From Bryopsis sp. KO-2023 (Eukaryota; Chlorophyta; Ulvophyceae; Bryopsidales; Bryopsidaceae), in contig BSYQ01000013.1 of assembly GCA_030272585.1 (NCBI GenBank), positions 1,674,001 to 1,738,000 on the forward strand: a stretch of 64,000 bases of DNA. The letters are read 5' to 3'. Positions 22,284 to 31,499 of the stretch are shown here, piece by piece. How positions within the stretch are numbered: the first letter of the stretch is position 1; every line of letters starts with the position of its first letter. The notes beneath the pieces were generated by a model, which saw nothing but the letters and a program-made list of their open reading frames with translations, had not been told where the DNA came from and did no database searches. Made by a program: the position numbers and the translations under genes.

Positions 22284-24540
22284 ATGCTGCCAGCGTTGAG
22301 GATTGCCAATGGTCGACTTGGGGCTTTGAGGAGGGGGGTCCCCTGTTTCCAAATATTTTCCCAGTCCTGTGCCACCGTCGAGCCAGGAGACAAGGTGGTG
22401 GATCAGGCTTTCCTCCAGAATTCGATAGTTGTAATATCTTGCATTGAGTGATGCTGGTCAGGAAAACTCGTGTGAATAGAATCCTCTCAAAACGAAAGTT
22501 CAAAACGAATGATAACGGACACGCATCCATTGATTGGGACCTCCACATTGATCTGAGTCGGGAAACAGGGAGGTTCAAGAAAAAAGAAAAGAAAAACTTG
22601 TATCATCCCCGTGATGCGATTTTTTTCTCGCCGATCCATCCTTTCAGAGTTAGTTTTTTGGGGGGAATTTGGAGGCTGTGTTCACAGCTGGCTGTGATGT
22701 GGAATGGTTAGGCCTGTCTGTGTGCTTATATGAGGTGGCAGCAGAGGTCCCCGCTGTTTTGCTGCCTGCAACACCTTTGCCTGTAACCTCTCTTCCCATA
22801 GCGCAGCCTGTCGTTGACCAGCAGCATGCCCCTGATGCCACCAAAGGTGCCCAAGGTGCCAAATCCACTGACTCCGATAAAGGCACCAAAAAACAGCCGA
22901 AAAAGAAAAAAAAGAAGGGCGGACCCAGGCTCAGTGCAAGATTCGAAAGAATGATCGATATCTCCATGGAATGCTGGAAAAAGAAGCCCAGAGATCCAGG
23001 GGACGAACCTTGGAATGAAAAATCAGCTGCATACAAGAGATGGCAAGCAGACTCCGCTGCCTACGACGCCTGGAAAAAGGAGTTGCAGGTGGTAAAAAAC
23101 CAGTGGAATGGTTGCTCGTGGCAGGCGATCAAGCAAGAGAAGGTCCCTGTGGCGGAGGCTCTCCGGATTTTCAACCGATGTAAACTGGGAGGATACGTGA
23201 ATCACATGTTGCTGCTGTTTTTGGTCGATGGAATTACGAACGACCCCAAAGCTTTGGAAAAGTTTGATGCTGTGAGGGTTAGCATGGCTGTGAATTCTCT
23301 GGGTATGATGGCCAGGGACTCTCGGGACGTGAAGGACCCCGCCAAAGATGCGTCATGGGGAAAATACGTCTTGAAGAGCCATGCTGGTGAGCAGTCTGTC
23401 ATAGAGTCAGGATCTCTCGACGTTGTTCATTACCATTATTATCATTGAGTTAACATTTGTTTGTTGTTGTATATGTAAAAACAGCTTGTCAAGATCAAGA
23501 AAAAGGATAGTAAATTTCAAAGTTTTTAATTCCACAAGATCAGTGAAAATGTTGACATGCAAAAATGAATGGATCTGGAAAGAAATGATTAACTTTAACT
23601 CAACTTAAGTGAACTGTTTTCTTTTCATACAAGAAAATAATAGACGGAGCCATACAAAAGAGATTCCGTGAGCGGGCGATAAATTAATACCATTACTCGT
23701 GTGAACGTTGGCTCCCAGAAATTTTCCACTCAAAAATATCTGGCCTCAAACCAGATCCTTTTCACTTTTCAGAGGCCGTCGTGAGAAAAAACTGAACACA
23801 GAAAACAGCTGTTTGATAAAAATGTGGTGTTGGTAGATCGTGACAGCAACGAGAATGAGAGGACAGAGAGGTTCTTCACAGAAACTTGTCTCGATTTTAT
23901 CGCTTCCCTGCTTGCCCATGCCAGACAGGAAAACATCCTTCCGGATAAACTGGACATGCGCGGTTGTGGGAGCATCACTCATGGCCTGGGGCTGCTTTTC
24001 CCCACGGAGGATTTCAACTTTCATTTCCCCCCCCCTCATGTCAAGCAAGCCGTGACATTGATGGTCGAGAAGTTCGCAAGGGAGGTCTCCGAAACAAATT
24101 GCGAGCCAATCAATATGTCATGCCTGCTGCATGGATGCGCAAACGTCCAGCACCAAGAAGACCTCGGACCTGTTTGCTATGCAGTCGAGAAAGCCTTAAT
24201 GAGAGGGGATGATTTCAGCGAGCAGCATGTGTCCAATATAACGTGGGCATTGGGCAGGCTCGGCACCGGTGGGCAGCCATTGTTCAAGTTGCTCGAGACT
24301 CAGATTGTCAGAAAGGTTGAACAGTTCATCCCTCAAGGCTTGGCGAACACTGTGTATGGATTGGGGCTCAGGGTAGAGAAAGGAGGTGTTCATGTTAGTA
24401 AAAACGTTGTGAAAGCCCTTAAAAAGGAAGCGGAGCGACCTGAACGGTATGGTAGATTTTCGGAACAAGATTTAAACAGCTTGGAGTATGGGTTCAGGCA
24501 GTTGGGAGTCTGGTTTGATTCAAGCGGAAATATTGATTGA
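22284..24540 (+). CDS. Helical-repeat (OPR/HPR-like) protein, probable organelle RNA factor
   Basis: The first exon probably starts at ATG 22284, with an Arg-rich N-terminus (LRIANGRLGALRRG) like a mitochondrial or plastid transit peptide. The second exon, from about 22740 to donor 23386 (GTGAGC), has a Lys-rich stretch and a helical region. The third, about 23786-24540, ends in TGA and carries repeated helical motifs about 35-40 residues apart: GSITHGLGLL, INMSCLLHGCANV, QHVSNITWALGRLG, QGLANTVYGLGL, QDLNSLEYGF. The (Q)xLxNxxWAhxxLG pattern is typical of octo/heptatricopeptide-like repeat proteins in algae and alveolates, which bind organellar RNA. I see no C-terminal RAP domain. The exon 3 acceptor (GTGAG) is weak and exon 1 to 2 joining is unresolved. 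Confidence 0.6.
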
Positions 24541-25068
24541 GGGAAAATTAGATAATAAGGCATAAGCTTCTGATCAGAGTTTCTGTGTGTGTGTTTTTTT
24601 TGGGGGGGGGGGTCAATCGATTTTTGGAAATTTTTGGATATGCTGTATGATGATGGGAGTTTTCCAGCTCCTGTTTTGTGAAAAATTGTACTTGTAAAAA
24701 AAAACAATGGATGATCTTGGATATAAGCATCGGAGCCAGTTGCACGTAGTGTTCTACTGTTTGAATATTTCCTGTTTGGAAGTTAAGGTGGCAGGGATTG
24801 GAGCTCCAGCAGTCTGACTTGCAGCTGGAAAGTGAAGATGGTCAAGTTTGTGGTGGTTCCTGGGATATTTGAGTCATGAACCTTAGTTGGGGGAGGCTTT
24901 CTGTAAAAAAATAAAATTTAAATATATGACAAGCAACACAACCCCTGTCATGGAATCTATCGTACGGCTTGAGTTTTGTTTGTAAGTCATGGAAAATGAG
25001 AAAGAGAGAAAAAAAAAGTACTGGTGCTGAGTCCTAAAATTCGCTTTCACAAACTCAAAGAATTTTAG
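24541..25068. other. Intergenic
   Basis: A (GT)n stretch, a run of T and a 10-base G run lie at about 24585-24612. No coding signal. Confidence 0.6.
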
Positions 25069-25391
25069 GGTATGAGACTGGAGTAGGGCCACCTGCCAGA
25101 AAGCGCCCGAATTACGTTATCCAAGAATATACGTCCACTTCAATAGAATCCAGTCTTTTGGATCAATCGGTTTGGCCCATTGTCGCCCCGCGAGAGGAAA
25201 GCCAGTACGGGAACGGAGGCGATCAGATGCAGGCGAAGGAATGGGAAGAGTTTTTTCCTACTTGCCACCGGTCCTTGGAATCTATTGAGGAGAGATCAGG
25301 CTTGGCGATCGGCACAGCGCCGCCAGTTGATCCCCTGGAGGGAATCACGCTCGCAAGCTTGGCTCTGATGGCTGGCTGCGGGGGTCCTTGA
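25069..25391 (+). CDS. Terminal exon of an uncharacterised protein
   Basis: After a possible 3' splice site (GAATTTTAG) the plus frame stays open for about 106 codons to TGA with globular composition (segments such as RPNYVIQEYTSTSIESSLLD and AKEWEEFFPTCHRSLESIEE). It begins without an ATG near the splice site, so it would be the last exon of a spliced gene whose upstream exons I cannot see. The minus strand is also open over part of this stretch. No family recognised. Confidence 0.4.
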
Positions 25392-25520
25392 TCTGCTGCG
25401 CCGTGTGGCCTACTCGCCCTGTACAGGGACATGTCTGCGTGCTCGTGTTGCTGCCGGCGCATCGGCAGGGATCAACACTCACATGAAAAGCCAGAACTGG
25501 GAAAGGATCTTCGTAGCAGG

Positions 25521-25567
25521 GTGCAAAAAGACTGACTCAGTCTTTTTGCACGAGCTCGGAGCTCGTG
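25521..25567. repeat. Two overlapping perfect palindromes (hairpin pair)
   Basis: 25521-25551 is a perfect inverted repeat with 15-bp arms (GTGCAAAAAGACTGA, one-base centre, then its complement). It shares its last three bases (CAC) with a second one at 25549-25567, which has 9-bp arms (CACGAGCTC, G, GAGCTCGTG). Both could extrude as cruciforms or fold as consecutive RNA hairpins. Confidence 0.9.
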
Positions 25568-25819
25568 CGTGGAATATATCTTTGAGGGAAATGGAGGCTG
25601 TATGTCTGCACATGGTGTGTGTCCACATGAGATTCACCTGTAAATTTCCTTTTTGCTATATTCAAGTTTCGGAAAAGCCAGTTGTTTTATGTTTGAATCC
25701 TCTTGTGTGCAACCTCGATGGTTTCTGATTGTGCAGGAATGCATACCATATGATGATTTCGGTTGTTTTTTTTTCTGCCCTAGTGTGGTTTGGAGGTCCA
25801 AGCATAGCAATATTCCATA

Positions 25820-26078
25820 CATGAGTTTTTGTAAAAAGTTGAACCCTGAGCAGTCAGAAGCCTCAAGATCAAGAGAGGAGGTGGATCGTGATCCTGACAG
25901 ACAGAGAGGCAGGGTGCTTCTGGATGAAATAAGGTACGGTATTGACAGTGGATTTCTTTCAACAAAACCTTCTTCGGTCATAAGAGGAAATTACAAGAGA
26001 GATTTATTGGTTGTTCATAAAAGGTTTGCAGCACAATTTCATACTGCAACCTATAATCCGCAGTGGCTCTTGCCTTGA
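25820..26078 (+). CDS. Possible exon, charged protein segment
   Basis: A plus-strand frame of about 85 codons ends at 26078. It includes the charged run NPEQSEASRSREEVDRDPDR followed by RGRVLLDEIRYGIDSGF. Composition is protein-like, but no splice sites or family support it. A GTACGG within it could be a donor. Confidence 0.25.
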
Positions 26079-26089
26079 TATGGTTTTCT

Positions 26090-27260
26090 TTAGGATGCTG
26101 CCATTACATACAGATAGTTATATGTTTTAGTATCTAGTATTTTTTATTTTTGGGGGGGATGGAACTGTGTTGGGCTGGGATCAGCTGTTTTTAATTCCAC
26201 TGAATGGATGTTCTTCCAAAAACAAAAAGAAAATGCTGTTTTCAGATGCTGCTGTTATTCTGGCACCTTGAAAGTGATAGCCTGATGTAGAACTGTAGTC
26301 CTAATAGAGTTCAATTACTGGATGCCCTGGATTGTGTGCTTTTGCTGGCGTTGTTATCTCACACTGTTTTTTTTTTGTGTGTGTGTGCTTTTCCCTTGTT
26401 TGAAACAGGACAATGATTGCCTGAGGAAATGGATCACCCATTTCCAGAACTATCAAGCTATTAAATGGAGATTTTTTCTTTGCTTTTCCTTATCCATGTT
26501 GGGAGATTCTGTCTGCTCTTTTTAAGGCTTCAAAACTGTGGCACTTGACGGTGATTTATCGTCTCAATTTATTTTTTTGAGGGTGCTTGGGATGTTTGTT
26601 GTAAAACAATATATCTTTGTAATTTTTTCCTTTCAAATTTGAACCAGAAAAATGGGGTGTCCTTGAGGGGGGGGCTGCCCGGCTGAAAGTGGTCCCTAGA
26701 CAATCGTGTGCAGAAGCTTCTTGGGGATCGCTTTTCCATGTAGAGCTTTTGTGTCGAAAAATTATTCTTTGTGGGGCTGAGTGTTGTGATTTTGCTCGTT
26801 CGCAAGAATCAGCTAACCAAATCAATGCTTGAGATTCTGTGGGAAAAATAATTTTGATCGCCAATGGGTTTTATCGGGCTTTTCCCTGAGATGATTTAAA
26901 GAATGGGACTCAAAAGAGAGAAATCAACCAGCCAGTGGGGTCTGTGTTTCGCTGGCAGCATCAGATGTTTGGCAAGTAAAGATCTGTTTCCACATTTTTT
27001 TTTTCCTTATTGACGTTGAAAAGACTAATTATAATTATAATTAATTAATTATTTTTATAATTATTTTTTCTCCCTTCTATCGAGATGGAGAGGGGTTTTG
27101 CAAATGATCACAATCTCTGTTCTGTTAATATCTCCAACCTTTGCCTTTCCTTCTGCTTGTGTTCGAACAGATTTTTTCTTACAGAAAATTGTTCTCTGAT
27201 ACAATCCTGCTTCCCAAATTTATACCTAGAGATCTCCCGTCTCATCAACTGATTGTTTCA
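26090..27260. other. No supported gene
   Basis: T-rich DNA with an AT-rich patch (TAATTATAATTAATTAATTA type, about 27030-27060). Frames present are short and low complexity. Confidence 0.55.
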
Positions 27261-27267
27261 ATTTAAG

Positions 27268-27400
27268 GAAATTACGGTCACTCCGAAATCCAAATCCCAA
27301 CAGTTCAAATATATCGAGCTGCAACAAGATGGCGTTAGTAAATTTGCCAAGACCATTCCAGACGGGGCAGGGGGGGGGAGGGGTCCTGAACGCTGCATTG
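27268..27400 (+). CDS. Possible exon of an uncharacterised protein
   Basis: After AATTTAAG a plus frame reads EITVTPKSKSQQFKYIELQQ and onward with convincing composition until a G-rich tract at about 27366-27382. Acceptor and donor are uncertain. No family recognised. Confidence 0.3.
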
Positions 27401-28325
27401 CACTGAAAAAAAAAGGGAGCTGTATGTCGCACCAGCCGAACATTCCAAGTAATAATTTCTCCTACATAATTTCGAATTCTGGGTTTCTGGATGATTGTTT
27501 AAATGCCTGTCATATGATGTCCATAAAAATAATATGATGCTGTTATTCACAAAAAATGCATACTGTAGAGCAACTTTGTACAACTGGTCTGAGCTTATAA
27601 GAATAATGGGCCAAACAAGACAAGATATGACAAAATGCAAAACCCAACCTGAAACGAGCTGAGGTGTTTTGTACGCTAAAATGATATCATCACATGAAAC
27701 CACACAAAGAAATTTTTGACCAGCTTCGATCGTCCAAATCGATCGTGCGCTCTAACCCCCTCCGGCCCCTACTCCTGATTTTACTTCTTTTTTCGGGGGG
27801 GGGTGGCTCAACCAATGTTCAGGACTGTGCAGTATGGACCGAAAAGCGGAAACGCCGAATGGCAGCTGATACCAGATCACTGCGATCGGTTTTCACGTAC
27901 ATGGCGCCGCCATTTGAGCGCAGAGCTGTGTTTGGAGGCCGACTCCTGTCCGTAATTGTCAGTCGATCCACAAGATCCCACCGAGTGTTGCCAAAGAATC
28001 AAAGCCAGTTGAGGCGCGTTCCTCTGGTTGGCGTTGTCTCCTTTTGAGCGAAACACTTGCCCTGCCACTCGCGTCCCTGTCCTTTCCCCAACACGTGTAG
28101 GAGTTACATCAGAAGCTCCCATGAGCGTTGACCCATGTAATGAGTGTCGACGAGCTCTTCTTGAATTGTTGGTATGAGAAATGTTGCCCTAGAGGACCCC
28201 CATTTTGTTGTCGTTTCTGGTTGGCCTCAGGAGGGTTGGAATGTAGATTCGGAAATTCCTACTGGGAAAAAGTAACTCTTAAAATGTGGCAATTCATGGG
28301 TTGTTGCATCGTCATTATGACAGCA

Positions 28326-28855
28326 TAATCATAATCATAATTACAACCCACAGCAAAAGAGAGCCATCACCCTCTATGATGCTGGAACAAAGACAAAAAG
28401 GAAAGAAAAGAAAAAGAAAAACAAAAAAAACAAAAACAAAACAAAAACCTTAGGATTGTAAACCTGCTGAACGTATTGAAGCCATTTTGCTGATAACTAA
28501 AGCTAATTTGCCCGATGGCACCCTACTAAAAAGATCCTTGGGATTAGCCCATCGAAAAACATCTGAATGCAAAGAACGAAAGGAAGAATAAAAAGGACAT
28601 TCAAAAAGAAAATGCCGTTCATCTTCCACCGCGGATCGACACAACCGACAAATCCTGTTTTCCCTTGGTACACCATTATATCGTCCCACTTCCACTTCCA
28701 AGAAATGAATACCACAACGAAAACGAGTAAAGAAAACCCGAAGAGAAGTTGGTTTTAAAGTTGTCAAATACCGTTCAAATCTGAGGGAAAACTTAATATG
28801 CCGATACCAAGATATAACTCGAGATGCAGATGAACCGAAAACATGTTCAGCATGA
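28326..28855 (-). mobile_element. 5'-truncated LINE (non-LTR retrotransposon) 3' end
   Basis: About 530 bp of a minus-strand LINE. A 13-bp direct repeat, CATTATGACAGCA, flanks it at 28313-28325 and 28856-28868, a typical target-site duplication. The element ends (minus sense) in a tail of ATTATG repeats. Inside, the frame 28767-28450 encodes about 105 residues with the zinc-knuckle pattern that follows the reverse transcriptase in many LINEs (ICRLCRSAVEDERHFLFEC: C-x2-C-x7-H-x4-C). The reverse transcriptase itself is missing, so the copy is dead on arrival. The last ~50 bp recur at 58349-58399 and, diverged, near 63300-63350. Confidence 0.85.
28450..28767 (-). pseudogene. LINE ORF2 C-terminal remnant (zinc-knuckle region)
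   Basis: This is the open C-terminal part of a reverse-transcriptase polyprotein inside the truncated LINE. The segment RFRCGIHFLEVEVGRYNGVP, followed by the C-x2-C-x7-H-x4-C knuckle, matches the zf-RVT region of LINE ORF2 proteins. It lacks the catalytic core, and the Met in the frame is internal. Confidence 0.8.
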
Positions 28856-28868
28856 CATTATGACAGCA

Positions 28869-30390
28869 AACAACTCTGTTACCACAACAGATAGATATTT
28901 AAATATGTGAAATTTCACACACAGCCTGCGTTTTTGGTGAAAAATCTTCCTCTTGGCCACCCAGCACTTTCCAAACTTTCCCGACCTTTCCTGAAGCATC
29001 AGTAAAGGTCCTGGACCCAACGCTGGGCGGCAAACTGGCGAAAGGAGGTCATGGCGACCTGCTGATCACCCCGCCGTACACCCCCATTCATCAGTGGGGA
29101 GGCTCCCGATGATACTGATAACGACCTGTTATATTATGTGCAACATGGAAACTGTCAAACTTCTTTTTGAAGGGCTCGGAAGAGGATGAATGTTACGAAT
29201 AACTTTCTCCTTCTGCTGGGGGTAGGCCAAGGAGGAGAAGCGGCTGCAAGAACCCACGAACAGAGCGGATTGAGAAAAATGCTTTTAACAAGCATGCCTG
29301 GTTTGATGTGAAGATTCGATCTTCTTGGTGGGGCGGCGGCGGCGCGCTCGGGGGCGAAATGGGAAGGTTAGGTGCATGTGGGCTCTATGGGTTTGGGGAA
29401 AAACGACCTTTACGGGGAGCGCACGCCGATCTGATTTTGATCGCTTCCTTAGCGTCAAAGTGAAGGCTGGAATAATACGTTTACAACAGTAGCCGCAGCC
29501 GTCGCGACATCTCACCATCCCACCCCCACCACAAATTAAGCACCCAATTTAATCGTCGATTTTTAGGCCATAGACCCCACCTGCTCTCGAAGCCATCCCA
29601 TGTGTTTGCTTGACTATGTAGTGCATAATTTTAATTTCCCAGTGTCTTCCATGTGAAAGCATGTCGTTTTCTTGTTTTTGTTTTCTTGAGTGTTTTATCG
29701 ACACTTCAATCCCATCTTAATATTCCCTTTCGACAGAACCCCCCCCCAAAAAAAATGGAACAGTTTCAGAGAAGCCGCCCCTTCACATCAAGCAAAGCGT
29801 CCAGTCCGCCGAATTTTATTCGAACAAAATCTTGAAGGAATTTTGGGTGTTGGATGTCAGTCATATGGAATGAGTGAATGTCATCAAGAGCATGATTTTG
29901 GCGATATACACCTAGGTGCTCGACATTTCATATGAAAACCCCCACATGGAATCCAGATGGAATCTCACTTTCAGAGTTCCATGGCTCAGGTAATCTTTTT
30001 CATTTTCTTTTTCCTTGTTGCTGTTTTTTTTGTTTTCTTTTTGGAGAATTTTTGCGCTTCTTTCAGAATAAAATAAATAAATACATACCAAAAAGCGAAT
30101 AAAGATTTTTTCCACATTTTTCTTCTCTCTAAAACTCAATTTTTTTGCAAGTATTCTCCCTTGCACTATCGTGGGCCGGAAGAAATAATAAACTGTGCAT
30201 AGTGTTCAGGGATATTGCCATTTTGAAAATGTGCAATAGAACAGGATTTGATTATTTCGAGGGATTTGCCAGAATGGTAATTCCCTCCCGAGAGGACTGA
30301 CTAGCTGGATCTGGATGCAGTGGACCAAACATTATGATGTTTAATTCTAATTGTAAGGTTTTGTTTGAGTGATTTCCCACATATTATCTA
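28869..30390. other. No confident gene; possible exon remnant near 28.98-29.12 kb
   Basis: A plus frame at about 28990-29120 (EASVKVLDPTLGGKLAKGG and onward, to TGA) looks coding but is isolated. The rest is low complexity or has short frames. This lies immediately upstream of the broken CAP exons and could hold degraded 5' parts of that gene, but I could not identify CAP sequence here. Confidence 0.35.
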
Positions 30391-30391
30391 G

Positions 30392-31004
30392 ATGGTTCAA
30401 AAGTGTGTCTGTTCTTTATGTTGGTTTTTTTTCTAATGGAAAGGTCGATGGAAAAGTGAATGCCATAACAGTGGATTCCTGCAAAAAGCTGGGGCTTCTT
30501 TTCGAAACAGTCATGGTCTCGGTTGAGTTCGTGAACTCTTATGCAGTCGATGTCTAGGCAACTCACATCGGGATGTTGGCTGTCCATAAATACGATGGAG
30601 TCAAGGTGAGACCCCCCCAAAAAAAAACAAAACCCAAATAGATGATAGATAAAGGAGTCCATGTTCAAGCAGCAAAAAGAAAAAAGTAGCAGCACTTCCT
30701 TTCTTTTTGGTTTGGTCTGATTTAACTTCACTTGTTAAATTAACACCATTGCATTCTTACATCTTCATGTTTTTTGTTTTCTTTCAAGTTTGTTTTCTTT
30801 CTTTATCTTTTCCCCAGGTGTATTTTACTGATTCATCGACCGATGTGGCTGTTTCGACAGCAAAATCAGCAAAATCAGCTGGGGTCTTGGTTATTGTTAA
30901 TGGTGGGGAGGAGCCAGTGGAGTCAGTTGTTCCAGATTAATTTTGTCAGTGTGTTTGAAGAGGGAAAACTGATTACGAGGCCAGCAGAACATCCTGGGGC
31001 TTAA
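30392..31004 (+). pseudogene. Adenylyl-cyclase-associated protein (CAP/Srv2) C-terminal fragment, disrupted
   Basis: Two plus-strand exons (30392-30605 with a GTGAGA donor; 30818-31004 after TTTTCCCCAG) encode the CAP C-terminal beta-helix domain: GKVDGKVNAITVDSCKKLGL, FVNSYAVDV, HKYDGVK, then VYFTDSSTDVAVSTAKSAKS, and the typical ending FEEGKLITRPAEHPGA. CAP binds ADP-actin and recycles monomers. The reading frame is broken by an in-frame TAG at 30555-30557, a TAA at 30938-30940 (both where the family usually has Gln) and a one-base shift just after, which moves the final residues to another frame. Introns are kept, so it is not a processed copy. The N-terminal and WH2 parts are not seen. 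Assembly error is the alternative. Confidence 0.7.
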
Positions 31005-31049
31005 TTTTCACAAAAAAAGCAAAAAAGGTTCCTTTTCTTTTGTGGGGGT

Positions 31050-31225
31050 GAACGATGCTTTCGTTTTTTTGATTTTAATTTTTGGCGAGGAGGGGGGGGG
31101 GTTGGACATGGAGGTCGAGAGGTCAAAGTAGTGTGGAAAGTGGTTTTTTCTGTAAAGATAAAAAGGTTCGAACGATGCTTTCGTTTTTTAATTGTATCTT
31201 TTTGGTGAGAGGTGGGGAGGGGGTT
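31050..31225 (+). repeat. Tandem duplication, about 117 bp apart
   Basis: The string GAACGATGCTTTCGTTTTTT occurs at about 31051 and again at about 31168. Both copies are followed by a T-rich stretch and GGxGAGGxGGGGAGGGGGTTGG-like sequence, which indicates a diverged two-copy duplication in non-coding DNA. Confidence 0.7.
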
Positions 31226-31239
31226 GGGGTCTTCTTTTT

Positions 31240-31488
31240 TTTAAGTCCTTTCTCCGTGTACAAGTGCGCAAACGCGCGAGAGTGCGCAAGCACTTCCGAT
31301 TCCGATAAAGAAAGTTTTTGGTGGACCAAACCCAACTGAATGAAACCGCCAATCACTTCCTCGCGTGCGACAGAAGTCGCCACCAGAATCGGTGACTCAT
31401 AATCCACACACCAAAAGGTGGAAAAATGTTGTCTCAGTCGACGAAACACAAAAAGCTTTGAAGCGACCCGTTTGAGATCGTATAGTGG
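31240..31488 (-). CDS. Possible exon of an uncharacterised protein
   Basis: The minus frame is open from 31488 for about 80 codons with strong protein-like composition (YDLKRVASKLFVFRRLRQHF, then SPILVATSVAREEVIGGFI and SESEVLAHSRAFAHLY). It runs into A-rich DNA at its 3' end, where a splice site or frame end would be expected. A TGA lies just upstream of 31488. No family recognised. Confidence 0.35.
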
Positions 31489-31499
31489 TCAACCACAGT

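Noticed and set aside
30555..30940. TAA/TAG reassigned to glutamine
   Set aside because: Both stops in the CAP copy fall at Gln positions, but the long intact exons (Cys-rich and collagen) use CAA/CAG for Gln and contain no in-frame TAA/TAG. The copy also has a frameshift, and RPL10A ends at a TAA exactly at its expected terminus.
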